Origin: Pagrus major
Lineage: Eukaryota; Chordata; Actinopteri; Spariformes; Sparidae
Length of the DNA stretch: 64,000 nucleotides
Reading direction: 5' to 3'
Assembly: GCF_040436345.1 (NCBI RefSeq)
Contig: NC_133218.1
Location: forward strand, 3,205,484 to 3,269,483
Positions 1-10,440 of the stretch are shown piece after piece. Positions within the stretch are counted from its first letter, which is position 1. The number at the start of each line of letters is the position of its first letter. The notes under the pieces are model-generated. The model had not been told where the DNA came from, searched no databases, and saw only the letters and a program-made list of their open reading frames with translations. The translations under genes were made by a program, and so were the position numbers.

Positions 1-1574
1 AGCAGTTAGAGGCCAGATTTTCATGAGTTTAAAGTTTTCTTGTTATAAGGAGTGAAAAAAAATGTAGAATGTCCTTCTTGACTCTGGAGGGAGTTTTACA
101 GCTCAAATAAAATTAACCCTTGTGATGTCAGATTTAAGAAGCTGTGGAGTTGCATTATTGGAAATGTCTATCCTTGCAGGATCAATTTTGACCGTTACTT
201 ATTTAATCTCTAGTGAATCTGTATGGAAGTGCAAGGAGTGCCCATTTATGTTGAAACAATAATTTTGCAGTCCTTGAAACAACCCAAGTTTTTAATTTTC
301 AATTTAAACCTGAGGTTTTCTGGTTTGGTTTAGGCACGAAAATCAATCAGTTAGGTTTTGGAAAATATCATGTTTTGACTTGATATAATATAGTTTAGTC
401 ACGACAAACACAGCTGGAATATGTCAAAACATCTCACTAATAATACCCAAGTTTGTTGCCACAAAGACATGCTTTAAAATGTCCCGAGGGTCAAACAGTT
501 TTGTCTGTTGAAACAGGAAGCAGATGGTGGTGCCAAAGTGGTCTCATTTAGAGGAAATGTTAAGATATGTATAAAACGTACAACATTTTATTCTGGTGAC
601 TGGGCTGCTTAAAAAGTTTCTAAACTGTCACAACAAGCCCATAGTGTCATTATTTTGTTCCTTTCATTAGCATATTTGAGCTTTAATAATCCATTTTACA
701 AGCAATAAAATTAAACATTTCTTTCTGTTTCCCTTTTTCCCACGTTTTAGAAAAATAGATGTAACTGAGTAGTCCTGCTCCCTCCCACCAGGATCATCAC
801 TGTTATGCCTCAGAGCAATCATTAAAAACTAAAACAAATTAAAACATGATGATTTTCTCAATGACATTCCTTCACTGCACTAATGTTGCCACACATTACA
901 GAGTGAGCCTGAATCAGCGCCTGTCCACACTAAAAAAGATCAAGTTAGGGTAAAGCTGGTAAGTCACAACACTGTAGGTATTAATTAACCACTTGTCCGG
1001 TTAATGAGTGAGCTCTCTGTCGTTAGCAGGGGCCTCGGGTCCACACGTGTCTCTGGATTAATAAGATGTTAGATCAATCTGCAGACTCCGAGGCTGCACC
1101 TGCTTTTGGCTAAAAACAAGCCTTTTCTGTGCTGTGTTACAGAAACAATGACAGTCTACAGTGGACTTGAGGGTGGAGAGATGATTTATTCTCCTTCTCA
1201 TTTCTCTGCAAAGACATTCATTAGTTCTGCCTTTGTGGAGTTTTGGATTCGGATAGTTTCTGGACTAAAACTCCTCCGTTTGATGCAGTCCAGAGGAGCA
1301 AAAGCAAACACTTATTTTACTGCTGTGGTTTGACTTTCGTACCGAGTGAAAGAATATTTCATATTTTTATTCAAGCCAAATAAAGGCTGCTATGTCCTGC
1401 TGTTTAAGGCAGCTGAATAAGCAGTTGTCTCCATTACCCGATGACATGTCCGTGTCTCAGGGCCAATCACAAACTGTGTCTGAAAACTGCTAACGAGGGA
1501 ACAATGGCCAATATTTTAGAAATTATTGGTATAGAGAAAACTAGTGTGTAAAGATACCAAATGTACTGTGCACC
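1..1574. other. Intergenic, downstream of fshb
   Basis: AT-rich sequence without a recognisable gene. A copy of the GGTTTAGGCACAAAA-type dispersed repeat is at about 310-495. Nothing else is supported. Confidence 0.6.
310..495 (+). repeat. Dispersed repeat, family with GGTTTAGGCAC core
   Basis: The order of short landmarks (GGTTTAGGCACGAAAA, then GCCACAAAGACATG, then AAAATGTCCCGAGGGTC) matches copies at 29.6-30.1, 31.4-31.6 and 53.2-53.5 kb, and a reversed one at 16.6 kb. No coding capacity or clear ends are visible, so the class is unknown. Confidence 0.6.
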
Positions 1575-1740
1575 TATTTTAAAGTAATAATTCAATATTT
1601 TGGGAAATACACATGTTGAGAGTCGACAAATGATGATGTGTCACTCATAAACCTTTAGCTCGGCAACGGTTCACTTAGCTTAACATAAAGACTGGAAACA
1701 GGGGGAAACAGCTAGCGTGACTCTGTCCAATGTTAAAAAA
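1575..1740 (+). repeat. Dispersed repeat fragment (AAAGACTGGAAACAGGGGGAAA family)
   Basis: Contains TTTTGGGAAATACAC, GCTTAACATAAAGACTGG and AACAGCTAGCGTG, landmarks of a very common teleost repeat. A longer reversed copy is at 42.8-43.1 kb. The fragment is cut off on its right by the next repeat. Confidence 0.6.
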
Positions 1741-1789
1741 AGACAGCAACAAACAAACAAAAAAACACCACAAGAACTACAAAATAAAA

Positions 1790-1955
1790 AGGTGGCAGGG
1801 TCTGCCAAATATAAACAAAGTAAAACAATGTGAAATGTGCTGAGTTTGTTTATTCAGTTTATTCAGTTGAGAGAGTTTATTCAGTTAGTTCGTCAATAAA
1901 GATCTCTCTCTTCTGATTAAAATGTCTTCCCCAAAACTACATAATGCACCTTTAA
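1790..1955 (+). mobile_element. Partial TTAA-ended MITE, family A copy 1
   Basis: This is the right half only: GGTGGCAGGGTCTGCC, ATATAAACAAAGTAAAAC, then the terminal AAAACTACATAATGCACCTTTAA. It matches the right part of the element at 8372-8731. It directly follows another repeat, so it is truncated or inserted. Confidence 0.65.
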
Positions 1956-2660
1956 TACTGAATTAATTAAACAGATACACCTACACCTTAAACGCACCAT
2001 TGGCAAATTTACTGACAAGTTATGTCTTGATGTCAAGATCATCATCACACACACAGTCCGATTGCAATAATGGCTCAGGAGCATTACTGATGTTGCATTA
2101 TGCATGCACACATTATTATATCCTAAACATTATCTTCCTGACATTGTAGCTGCCTCATCCAAACAATATACTGCATTGTAAGAGTCCTGATGAGAGGATG
2201 GTTTTGCCTGCTGAGCTCTTTCTAAATTGAGTGCATCCTGTAGAGAGCCACTGATCAGCAGGCACTTTAGTGGAGCTTTTGGAAAACCGCAAACTCTATA
2301 TTTTCATTTCCACCTGTCAAAAAAGAGGTGAGGCCGGCTCTTTTTCTTCCAGGATGACCTCCCCTTCTGAGCATGAAAGTTTGAATCTCAGGATTATTGA
2401 ATGTTGGGGATCAGTGACTTTGGTCAGGACCAGAGGCAGAACTATTGGTGAGACATTTAATCTCTCAGTCGGCCTTTAATACTTTAAAGCTTCTCTCCTA
2501 TCTCACTACAGAGTTTCTTAAGCACTGACTTATGACATTTCCTCTGTGTTTGAGGTATTAACTGCAGAACAGAGCAGGAACAAAGGAGGCTCAAATGTGC
2601 TGCTGATAATAGCTGACCTATGATTTCAATTCTGTTCTTGCAACCGTACAAGATAGAAAA

Positions 2661-2733
2661 GGAAAACATCATTTTACCAATGAATGACAGACAGCGTCCC
2701 TGTCTGTTATTCATTGGTAAAATGATGTTTTCC
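2661..2733. repeat. Near-perfect inverted repeat, 34-bp arms and 5-nt loop
   Basis: Arm one is 2661-2694, the loop CGTCC is 2695-2699 and arm two is 2700-2733. The arms pair at 33 of 34 positions; the single mismatch lies in GAATGACAG against GAATAACAG. No target-site duplication or transposon end is seen around it. Confidence 0.9.
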
Positions 2734-3428
2734 AGTCACAGTTGGGGGTGCTGAGAAGTTGGTCTGTATAAATACGTTGTATATGGTGTGTGACATTCAT
2801 GTTTTTTTTTTTGTGCATTAATTGGAATCGCCAGGATAACTTATATCTAATAGTTATTAACGAAAATGTTTGTATATTGTGTAACCATTGTATAATAATT
2901 TGAAAACAGAAGACAGCACATGTGAAAACCAACATACTACACTGTAGGTCAAAGCAGCCACACCAACTGCAGTCGACAACAGCAAGGAGATGAGGAGGGA
3001 AAGAAATTCCCCAGACTCCCCTATAAAATCTCTCAATTTTGTGTGTTTTTGAGTTGGGACAAACGTTATAATCTTTGTATAATGCTTTCTACGATAAATT
3101 CTTAATTTTTTGGTCCTTCTTGTTAATTCAGCAAATGTTATACATGAATATAGACATCTCATAGTCTAGAGGAGCATATGTAATGCGGATCTGCTCGTTA
3201 GTCACAGTAAACAGACACTCCAGTCTGCAGTGTAGTTCATACACTTGGCAGATTAACCAGAAAATTGTCAAGTTATTTTAGGCTTGACGATCAAAGGAAG
3301 TTGTGGACAATCAATAAAAGGTTCTTACAATGCCGTTTAGCGGGTGCTGCAGCCCTCTCAGCACCCCTACTTCCTGTGTCCATGATGACAGACAAAACCC
3401 AAAAACTTCATTCATTTTTTTTTTTCTG

Positions 3429-3441
3429 TTTATTATTTATT
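3429..3441 (-). terminator. fshb: Overlapping poly(A) signals of fshb
   Basis: On the minus strand AATAAA occurs twice (3441-3436 and 3434-3429), about 60 nt past the stop codon. The predicted 3' UTR is therefore short. Additional signals further downstream are possible. Confidence 0.6.
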
Positions 3442-3498
3442 TATAAGTACCAAGTTACCAAAGATGATAAGTAACCGTAGAACAGACGATAGGTTTCT

Positions 3499-3702
3499 TT
3501 AAAAGGGCGGACATTTGGGGATATTTCCAGGAAAGCGCCCGCAGTCCATGTTTCCAGTGTCACACACCGTACACTCGCAGCTTCTGGCCACAGGGTAGGT
3601 GATGGCCACCGGACATCCATCAATGTGTTTCACCTCATAGGACCAGTCCCCGTTACAGGTCCTTTGTTCAGCCCAGTCATGATGACTAATGTAGACTGGA
3701 TC
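3499..3702 (-). CDS. fshb: fshb second coding exon
   Basis: This exon encodes residues 54-120 and a TAA stop at 3499-3501. It begins after a CTTGACAG acceptor with [10 protein letters not shown] and carries seven cysteines, including CECTVC and the seat-belt cysteine of MDCGRF. The reading frame continues directly from the upstream exon. Confidence 0.94.
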   Translation of the reverse strand, partial: DPVYISHHDWAEQRTCNGDWSYEVKHIDGCPVAITYPVARSCECTVCDTGNMDCGRFPGNIPKCPPF

Positions 3703-5818
3703 CTGTCAAGGACACCAACAGGCGACAGCATATGATTGAAGAACATGGATATAAATGCAACCTCGTGATTTGTGATAACATGACAATATTAACAAAAAAG
3801 AGCAAGAACTTTAATACAAGCCATTTTACGTTTTAAAAGCACGGTATGTCATTTCTGCCACTAGTTAAACAATGTAAACAAAAGACGGGAGATCATGGGA
3901 GTTGTTGTCTTCATTGTTAAACAACCACCAGTGCTGATGAAAATCTATCTGACGTGACTCAGGCAGAAAGGTTCACAGACGATGTGATGTATAATATAAT
4001 GTAATATTTAAGTTTTATCAATGTTTAGTCACATTTTCCACCTTCCCTCCTCACTCTCATAAGTATCAGCTGATGTTTCCATGGAAGTTATTCTGACCAA
4101 ACAAAATGCACACAAAATGCACTATGTTACATATTATATCTTTAAATAAAAATCTTCAGCCTTCCAACAACAGATTACCGTAAACTGCTGACCTCTGCCT
4201 GCACTCACAGGCACAAACTGATAAAGAGACAGAGCTTGATCCAAACTGAGACAAAGGGCTGTCTAACACTGAAAAATGAAAATAACCTGCTCTGACCTGT
4301 ACGTGACTGGCAGGTTTTGAAACACACTATGTTTTAAATGCTATGAATTTTAAGTCTAACACTTTATAGAAAGGGCATACGTCATATAATTAAGTAATAT
4401 TGAACTAATTCATGACTCAGGATTATGAAAAGATGAAGTTCCTGACTTTATGTTATTAGTTAACACTTAATAGATCATCAGTTAATGGATGTTAATCCAC
4501 AATTATGTCATAGTTTAATGGACATGCAATCAAATGAGTTCAATTTCAGTCTCATAAACTTTGTTCAGCTCCCTATATTTGTTCAGTCTCTCTGCAAGCA
4601 GAACAGAGATATGAAAAGCATTATTTTAATCAAACTGGTCATCAGATGCAAAAATGATGTATATGTAGCTAAAGTCCAGCTAACTCAGAGGCATGTCAGT
4701 TCATGATCGTTAACCATCGTTATCAGGGAAAACTGACCGAGCACAGTTATTTCACTGTTAACAAAAAATAAATGCTTGACAAACCTTTCATTAAACAATT
4801 GTTTACTTTAAAGGTGCACTTTTAAATTTTAATCAGAAGAGAAAGATCTTCATCGACTTTTTTTTAATATGCCTGAACAAACTAAATAAACAAACTATTT
4901 TCAACTTTGTTCACAACTTGTTTATTCAGTTATGGAAAAATAAATATGTCTGAGTTTGTATTATTACCTCATTGATATTGAGTTTGAATTTCTACTCCAA
5001 CACTACTAAGTGCCCCTTTAAAGTTTCAACTGATATTTATCATACTTTGTAAATAGCTAATAAATCCTATGTAGTTCATCTATAGACATTATTTGGATAA
5101 GTTGCAACTGTTGTTCATAAACCTTTACAATTGCTCAATAAATGGTTTATAAAGCATCTCATTGTTTGTGAACAGTGAAATAACTACAACTAAAGTTTAA
5201 TATTTTATAAATTTGTAATTTATTAATGATGGTTATTATAAAGTGCTCCCGGTGATACCCTTAATTTGCAATCATACAAACTAGACGGCTACAAGCATGG
5301 TTATTAAATGTGGTAATAACAATAAAGAGATGAGCAGGTCCAATAAAAGCAAATAACTAGCGAACATGTCTGGCGAGAATGGAAAAAAGACAAATAATAA
5401 AAAAAAACAATAATAAAAAAAACTTGTCTGCCATTTAATGTATGTGAATTGACATTCCTTAATTGATAATCTACTGAGTGTGTTTAGGTTGTATTAAACT
5501 CCACTGAGGTGAAATCAATTAAATGGAAAAACTCCCTCAAGCTTATCTAAGACAGAAAACATACTCTGGAGCTCGATCAGCTGGCAGAGTGAAGTTTAAC
5601 ATCCTCATGAATATAAGTCCCAATAACTCAGTGTGTTCAAGGTTTGAATGATCCGTTACCTCGTTGTAGCACTGTCCTGCACATATGGTGGTGTGGATGA
5701 ACTCGTTGCTGCCACAGCTCTCCACCGGCATGCTGACGCTGATTGGAAGGCAGCCGAATCTGCAGCCTTGGCCTGCCCCCGCCAGCACTAGCACTGCTGC
5801 CATGACAACCAGCTGCAT
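3499..5818 (-). CDS. fshb: Follicle-stimulating hormone beta subunit (spliced gene)
   Basis: The coding sequence is complement(join(3499..3702,5660..5818)), giving 120 residues, the usual length for teleost FSH-beta. The product pairs with the common glycoprotein-hormone alpha subunit, is secreted by pituitary gonadotropes and acts on the gonadal FSH receptor. Residues 1 to about 18 form a hydrophobic signal peptide. The mature part holds 12 cysteines (19, 23, 35, 46, 50, 69, 83, 95, 97, 100, 107, 117), the full cystine-knot and seat-belt set. These include the family motif CAGQC at 46-50 and CECTVC at 95-100. The intron is in phase 0 with a GAG|GTAACG donor and a TTGACAG|GAT acceptor. Cysteine spacing and the GDWSYEV and YPVAR segments fit FSH-beta better than LH-beta. 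Oddity: no N-x-S/T sequon is present. The start ATG has A at -3. Identity is very secure; exon joins are inferred from consensus sites and the intact product. Confidence 0.95.
3838..4095 (+). repeat. Dispersed repeat, ATCATGGGAGTTGTTGTC family, copy 1 (fshb intron)
   Basis: Landmarks ATCATGGGAGTTGTTGTC, CATTGTTAAACAACCAC, TGACTCAGGCAGAAAGGTTC and CTGATGTTTCC recur in the same order at 63.69-63.90 kb and, more diverged, at 58.6-58.8 kb. It lies within the fshb intron, antisense to the gene. Confidence 0.75.
4807..5023. mobile_element. TTAA-ended MITE, family A copy 2 (fshb intron)
   Basis: It begins TTAAAGGTGCAC and ends AGTGCCCCTTTAA, and shares CAGAAGAGAAAGATCTTC and CTTGTTTATTCAGTTATGG with the copy at 20.2 kb. 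At 217 bp it is an internally deleted version of the roughly 360-bp copies. Confidence 0.65.
5660..5818 (-). CDS. fshb: fshb first coding exon
   Basis: This exon encodes residues 1-53: signal peptide, the CRFGC amino-terminal knot cysteines, and CAGQC. It ends exactly on a codon boundary at a GAG|GTAACG donor. About 25 nt of 5' UTR precede the ATG, back to a GTGGCAG acceptor ending at 5844. Confidence 0.93.
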
Positions 5819-6276
5819 CCTCTGACGGGTGCAGCACAGACGCCTGCCACAAGAGGGGATCAGGTCTCACATCAGACACTTTAAGACCATGTCAGAGGCC
5901 CCAACAGGTTAATGTGGATTAAAGCGAGGAACTGTGTTGTCATGTTAGAGGTGGTTTTATATCTACAGGAGGTGATTTATGTTTCACCTCTGTGCCTCCT
6001 TAAATTCGTATCTTCATGAATGAAATCGTCTGTGGTTTATCTCTAACATCATCCTGAGCAGCTAAGCTTTTCAAATCTGAATCAGTGTGTAAATCAGTTT
6101 GTTAAACTACTAATACAGCCCTATGAGTAGTGGTCGTAGCATGTGTGTATAATTTGTAATGAATTATGTAACAGAGAAGATAAGGTTTGACTGTAAGCTG
6201 TGCCAAATTCATATTCAGACTGGAAACCAAAATAGTTTTTTTGAGTCCCTCTAATAACTGAAATTCATTTTTTTAC

Positions 6277-6306
6277 CTTCAGATTTGTATTTATACCAAG
6301 AGTTAA
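6277..6306 (-). other. fshb: Candidate non-coding first exon of fshb
   Basis: Gonadotropin beta genes usually start with a short untranslated exon. A donor CTGAAG|GTAAAA lies at 6277/6276 on the minus strand, and a TATAAA at 6337-6332 would place initiation near 6306. This gives an exon of about 30 nt and an intron of about 430 bp to the acceptor at 5844. Other TATA-like runs nearby (about 6296, 6415 and 6470) mean the choice is uncertain. Confidence 0.3.
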
Positions 6307-6331
6307 AGTGACTACCAGGAACTTTTAAGTG

Positions 6332-6337
6332 TTTATA
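6332..6337 (-). promoter_or_regulatory. fshb: Candidate TATA box of fshb
   Basis: TATAAA on the minus strand lies about 30 bp upstream of the proposed start of the short leader exon. The surrounding sequence is AT-rich, so chance matches are likely; this is a placement guess. Confidence 0.3.
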
Positions 6338-6794
6338 AAACTGTTGCATGATTCCTCTGATGATTATTAATGACCTGTAACAGCAAATGAGACCATCAGA
6401 GAAAAGACTGCTATTTTTATAGTTATGCTTAATGCCTGTGCTCAGGTCTGATCACATATAAAATCACATATAAATACATTCTCTCATTGCGATCCATCCT
6501 GCGGTCTCTCTTTTGTCCAAAGAAAATGAATCAACAAAAACGGAAAGTTCCTCATAGTCACTTCAAGTTTTGGTTCACCCAAATCACACGCCTATAACCT
6601 TACAGATAGTTTATGGTTTTATTTGACACATGTCAAAAGCATAAAAAGATAAAGTTTAAGAATTCAAGCAAAAACATATTTTTTTGAAAAGACGACGTCC
6701 TTGAGGAACCTAGAGGTTTTACCTCTGTGAAGTCTCACAAACTTGTCTGTCAAATATGATAAAAACGGATTTTTACAACTCCCTCTTCAAGCTG

Positions 6795-7210
6795 CATGCA
6801 GTGATGGAAAGCAAACTAAGTATATTTACACAAGTTCTGTACTTAAGTAAAATTTTGAGGTGCTTATGCTTTACTTGAGTACTTCCATTTTCTGCTACAT
6901 TTTCAAGGCAAATATTGTACTTTTATTCCACTAAATTTATTTGACAACTTTAGTTACATGTTACTTTAGAAGTGGCATGTTGCATTGGAGGCACAGTTGC
7001 AGATTTTTACATTTATTTTATTCAAAATCAGATTTAAAAAACACTGATTTTGATGATTAGAAAAATGCAAAATATTGGATCTGATAATCAGTTAGCCCAC
7101 AGTTTACAGTCTATAACATTCAATATAAGATACCTAAAGACTTTTTACTTTTACTACTTCACATTTATAAAGGCCATATTTTAACATATCTTAACTTTTA
7201 CTCAAGTATG
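6795..7210 (+). repeat. Dispersed fish repeat (GTACTTAAGTAAAATTTTGAGG type), fullest copy
   Basis: Landmarks GTGATGGAAAGCAAACTAAG, TACTTAAGTAAAATTTTGAGG and TTTTACTCAAGTA are those of a repeat abundant in teleosts. Shorter related pieces occur at 10.17-10.44 kb and 36.94-37.02 kb. Confidence 0.65.
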
Positions 7211-7486
7211 ACATTTGAGAATTTTTTACAACATATAAAAAATGTAATCGCAATACGTCTTTTTGAAACATGTCCTCCTCTGTTCTACGTCTACGATGTC
7301 TCAGAAACACGTCTATCAAATATGATACAAGCTGTTCTGACTAATGTACGTCATTCACTACATGTTCTTCAAGTTGCATGTTCGAAAATATCATTTAACA
7401 ATGCCAGCAGAACATAAGGAGAATATCAATGACCATTTACACAGTTTAGACACTTTTTGCAATTAACTTTCCATCTACTAAACTGT

Positions 7487-7622
7487 ATATATATGTATAC
7501 ATATACATACATATATATATGTATATATATGTGTATATATATATATATAATATATATATATATATATACAATATATACATACATATATGTATACATATAT
7601 ACATATATACACATATACATAT
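7487..7622. repeat. AT-rich microsatellite (TA / TATG / TACA)
   Basis: About 135 bp of alternating TA, TATG and CATA units. It is strongly self-complementary and so could extrude as a cruciform. It also creates meaningless Tyr/Ile-rich open frames on both strands. Confidence 0.9.
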
Positions 7623-8371
7623 TGGCACATACGATACTTTTAAATTACCTGTCGATACGTAGTGTATACATAAAGATATTATTCAAATCCAAGGGAATTC
7701 TTCACACTGGTTCTTTTTCTTATAAACTTGACGGTTTCATCATCTTTTTCCACAGAAAAATCAAAGTTTAAATCAGCAGCATAACTCTGTATAATCTTAT
7801 AATTTTGTTACAACTTTACGACAGAATCATTAGCACATCTTCAGCAGCTTGTTTGTGAACGTACCTGTAGAACAGTTGTTGCCTTGAACCTTGTTTCTTC
7901 TGTCACTCTCTGAACATCTGTACCAGCTTTCAACCTGTGGCTCTCCCCTCTCTTACTTAAATAGTTCTGCTCTTAAATCCTTTTAATCCATTTGACCTTG
8001 GGCTCTGTGCTATTTTTCCTGCCTGTCTGGACTTAAGAGCAAATCCTCGTCTTTTTCCCTCGACAGTTCGGAGATGGCCCCAGGCTCAAGGCCTTTCCCC
8101 CTACACATGAGGAGGAGGAGTTGATATCTACAGAAATCTTGTTTGGACTAAAAATGAATGGAAGGCTTAGATGTACCACAGAAAGAAAAGAAAAACCAGC
8201 CCCCACAGTGAGATGGAGAACACTGACACAGGCAACAGTAATTAATTTTCCATGCTCCATCTTCATTCATTATGTGTCATTTTGCCAGACTGTTAATGGT
8301 AGTTAAACACGCTGTGCTTCTGTTCAAGTTCATAGATTATATACAAATATACGCTCAAAAAATAATTTACC
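7623..8371. other. Non-repetitive intergenic stretch upstream of fshb
   Basis: No repeat recurring in the window and no gene is seen here. It holds the possible SF-1/PITX pair at 7984-8000 and short TAAT-type motifs. Confidence 0.4.
7984..8000 (-). promoter_or_regulatory. Possible SF-1 (NR5A) site next to a PITX-type site upstream of fshb
   Basis: Read on the minus strand, CCAAGGTCA ends three bases before GGATTA. These match the NR5A consensus and the bicoid-class (PITX) core. Both factors are established activators of gonadotropin beta genes. The pair lies about 2.2 kb upstream of the fshb start codon in a stretch without an obvious repeat. Function is inferred from motif and position only. 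Confidence 0.25.
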
Positions 8372-8731
8372 TTAAAGGGGCACTATGTAGTTTTGGAGAA
8401 GAAATTCAAACTCAGAATTTTAATATTTACTATGTTAATGAAGTAATAATATATTTATTTTGTCAATAACTGAATAAACAGCTGTTCTCAGAGGAAAATT
8501 AAGGTCCCCAGAACACTGTTTGAAGCTAGAGAGGTGGCAGGGTCCACCACATATAAACAAAGTAAAACAGTATGAACTTGTGTTGTCCTTTAAGGTCAGT
8601 TTGTTTATTCAGTCATGAAAACAAAGAGAGTTTGTTTATTTAGATTGTTTAGGTATAAACAAAACATCAGTTAATGAAGATCTTTTTCTTCTTATTAAAA
8701 TGTCTTCCCAAAACTACAATTGCACCTTTAA
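8372..8731. mobile_element. TTAA-ended MITE, family A copy 3 (full length)
   Basis: A 360-bp element with imperfect terminal inverted repeats, TTAAAGGGGCACTATGTAG against AACTACAATTGCACCTTTAA. It has no coding capacity. TTAA at both tips is what piggyBac-type target duplication would leave, but the class assignment is inference. Confidence 0.75.
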
Positions 8732-10164
8732 TCAGTATTTTAATTACTTGGAAATTTTCCATCTAATTCAATTACACAAATTCAATGTAAAGAGTCACAT
8801 TTCATGCATAGTCGAGTCAATGTGTTTGAATGAAATAACTTGATGTGTGATTTATTACAGGAGGCAAAACAACTCATTTGAAATGCATTACTTTTATTCA
8901 ATGGCCCAACAGTCCCCTTTGATTTAATCAAGCCTAATCAAATATCAAACTTGACTGAGGGCCGAGACCCATGCGTTACCCAAGTATTGTGGAAATCTGT
9001 CCAGTAGTTTTTATGTAATCCTGGTGACACAGCAACCAACCAACAAACAGACACGGTGAAAACGTAATAAACACTTGAATAAGACATTTATTTCCTGTTG
9101 AAGTTCCCCTTGACTTCATACGTAATTGATTAAATACATGAGGTTTATGTGCAAGTATGGATTAAACAACTACTTTTTGAGTGTATATGAATTTTGTCAG
9201 TGTGTTGGATAAAGTTCACTTTTATGTTTGAAGTGATCTTTCCTTTACAGATCCCGTATGAGTCATCAGATAAAGCTTTCTTCTGAACTTCCATCAGATA
9301 AACTTTATCAATCTTTGATCAAACAAATTAAGCTGACGGAGCGAGTTGCACAAGACCGCTGGCAGACAAACTTGAACGAGTTTTCATCAGCAAAAGAAGG
9401 ATTGAGCCAGAAAATGTAACATTTGAAAGTCTATATATAATATATTTATATAAAGACACTATCTTTATGTAATAATTGCATCTCTCAGGGCATTCTGGCA
9501 TTGTTTTTTGTTTGGTGAACAATAAGACCATCCCAGTGAGCATTGGGACAATCTATGTGTTGTTTTCAGTCTGATTTTAGGACACCAAGACAGGAGTATT
9601 GATTACAGAAAAAAACAACAACACTTTTTTGATCCAAAGAACAAAAAAGGTTTCACACAGTGACTTTCAGTATTTCTCTGAGCAGGATCTATAAACTGAT
9701 CCATCAATGTCTACACCTGCAGTAAACCTCATTGTCACTCCAAATCTAAACAGTATGAATCATCTGTCTGTATGAATCATACTTTACAACTCCAGACTTT
9801 CTTTATGTTTTTCTTTTATTAACGAGGTGCAATTTTGTTTCAGCAAGTCACAAACCCACACTGAAGAGAATACTCAAAAGTTCTGCAATAAAGTCAAATA
9901 AAAATACTTTGAAAAGTGCTAATGATGTTTAATGGCCCCTTTTAGAGTATTATATTATAATATACTGTATGTTACTGGATCATCATCACGTGCATATTCA
10001 TTTGAATGGTTCAGTGAAGGATATATACTGTATACTGTTGGTTAGTTCAACACATAACATGTTTTAAGATCAACAAATGATCAGTTTGTCAACTCTGTAA
10101 AGTTGCGAACTGTGTATGTAACAATCAGATAAATGTGTCCAGTAAAAAGGTGAAAGCAATGGTA
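8732..10164. other. Intergenic, nothing recognised
   Basis: AT-rich sequence without a plausible exon, RNA gene or repeat shared within the window. Confidence 0.5.
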
Positions 10165-10440
10165 TGTATGTATGAAGCAGTAGTGGAAGTACATGTATTA
10201 ACATTAACAACAATAACAACAACAACAAGATTATCCCGCTTTTACAATAATGCATTAGTAACATTAATCTCATGATATAATATATCATAGTGTAACAGTC
10301 ACAGTGGACATTTTTCTTAGTAACATTTTCACTGTAGGTAAAGGATCTGAATACTTCTTCACCACTAGTATAAGTAACACACAATGGAACTACTCAAGTA
10401 AAGTACAAGTATCTTAAAAAAGTACAGTACTTGAGTAACT
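10165..10440. repeat. Fragments of the AAGTACTTGAGTA-type repeat with a short AAC run
   Basis: GCAGTAGTGGAAGTAC at the left, an AAC trinucleotide run at about 10206-10228, and CTCAAGTAAAGTACAAGTA with CAGTACTTGAGTAACTG at the right resemble the two ends of the repeat at 6.8-7.2 kb. Confidence 0.45.

Larger units (their letters stand above)
3703..5659 (-). other. fshb: fshb intron between coding exons, carrying repeats
   Basis: This is a phase-0 GT-AG intron of 1,957 bp. Two dispersed repeats sit in it: a piece at about 3838-4095 shared with 58.6 and 63.7 kb, and a short TTAA-ended element at 4807-5023 related to copies at 8.4 and 20.2 kb. The remainder is AT-rich with no recognisable coding. 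Confidence 0.8.

Noticed and set aside
2661..2733. Hairpin as a microRNA precursor
   Set aside because: The 5-nt loop and almost unbroken 34-bp stem are unlike a typical animal pre-miRNA; a template-switch palindrome is simpler.
7426..7771. Tyr/Ile-rich frames on both strands
   Set aside because: They come entirely from the AT/TATG microsatellite.
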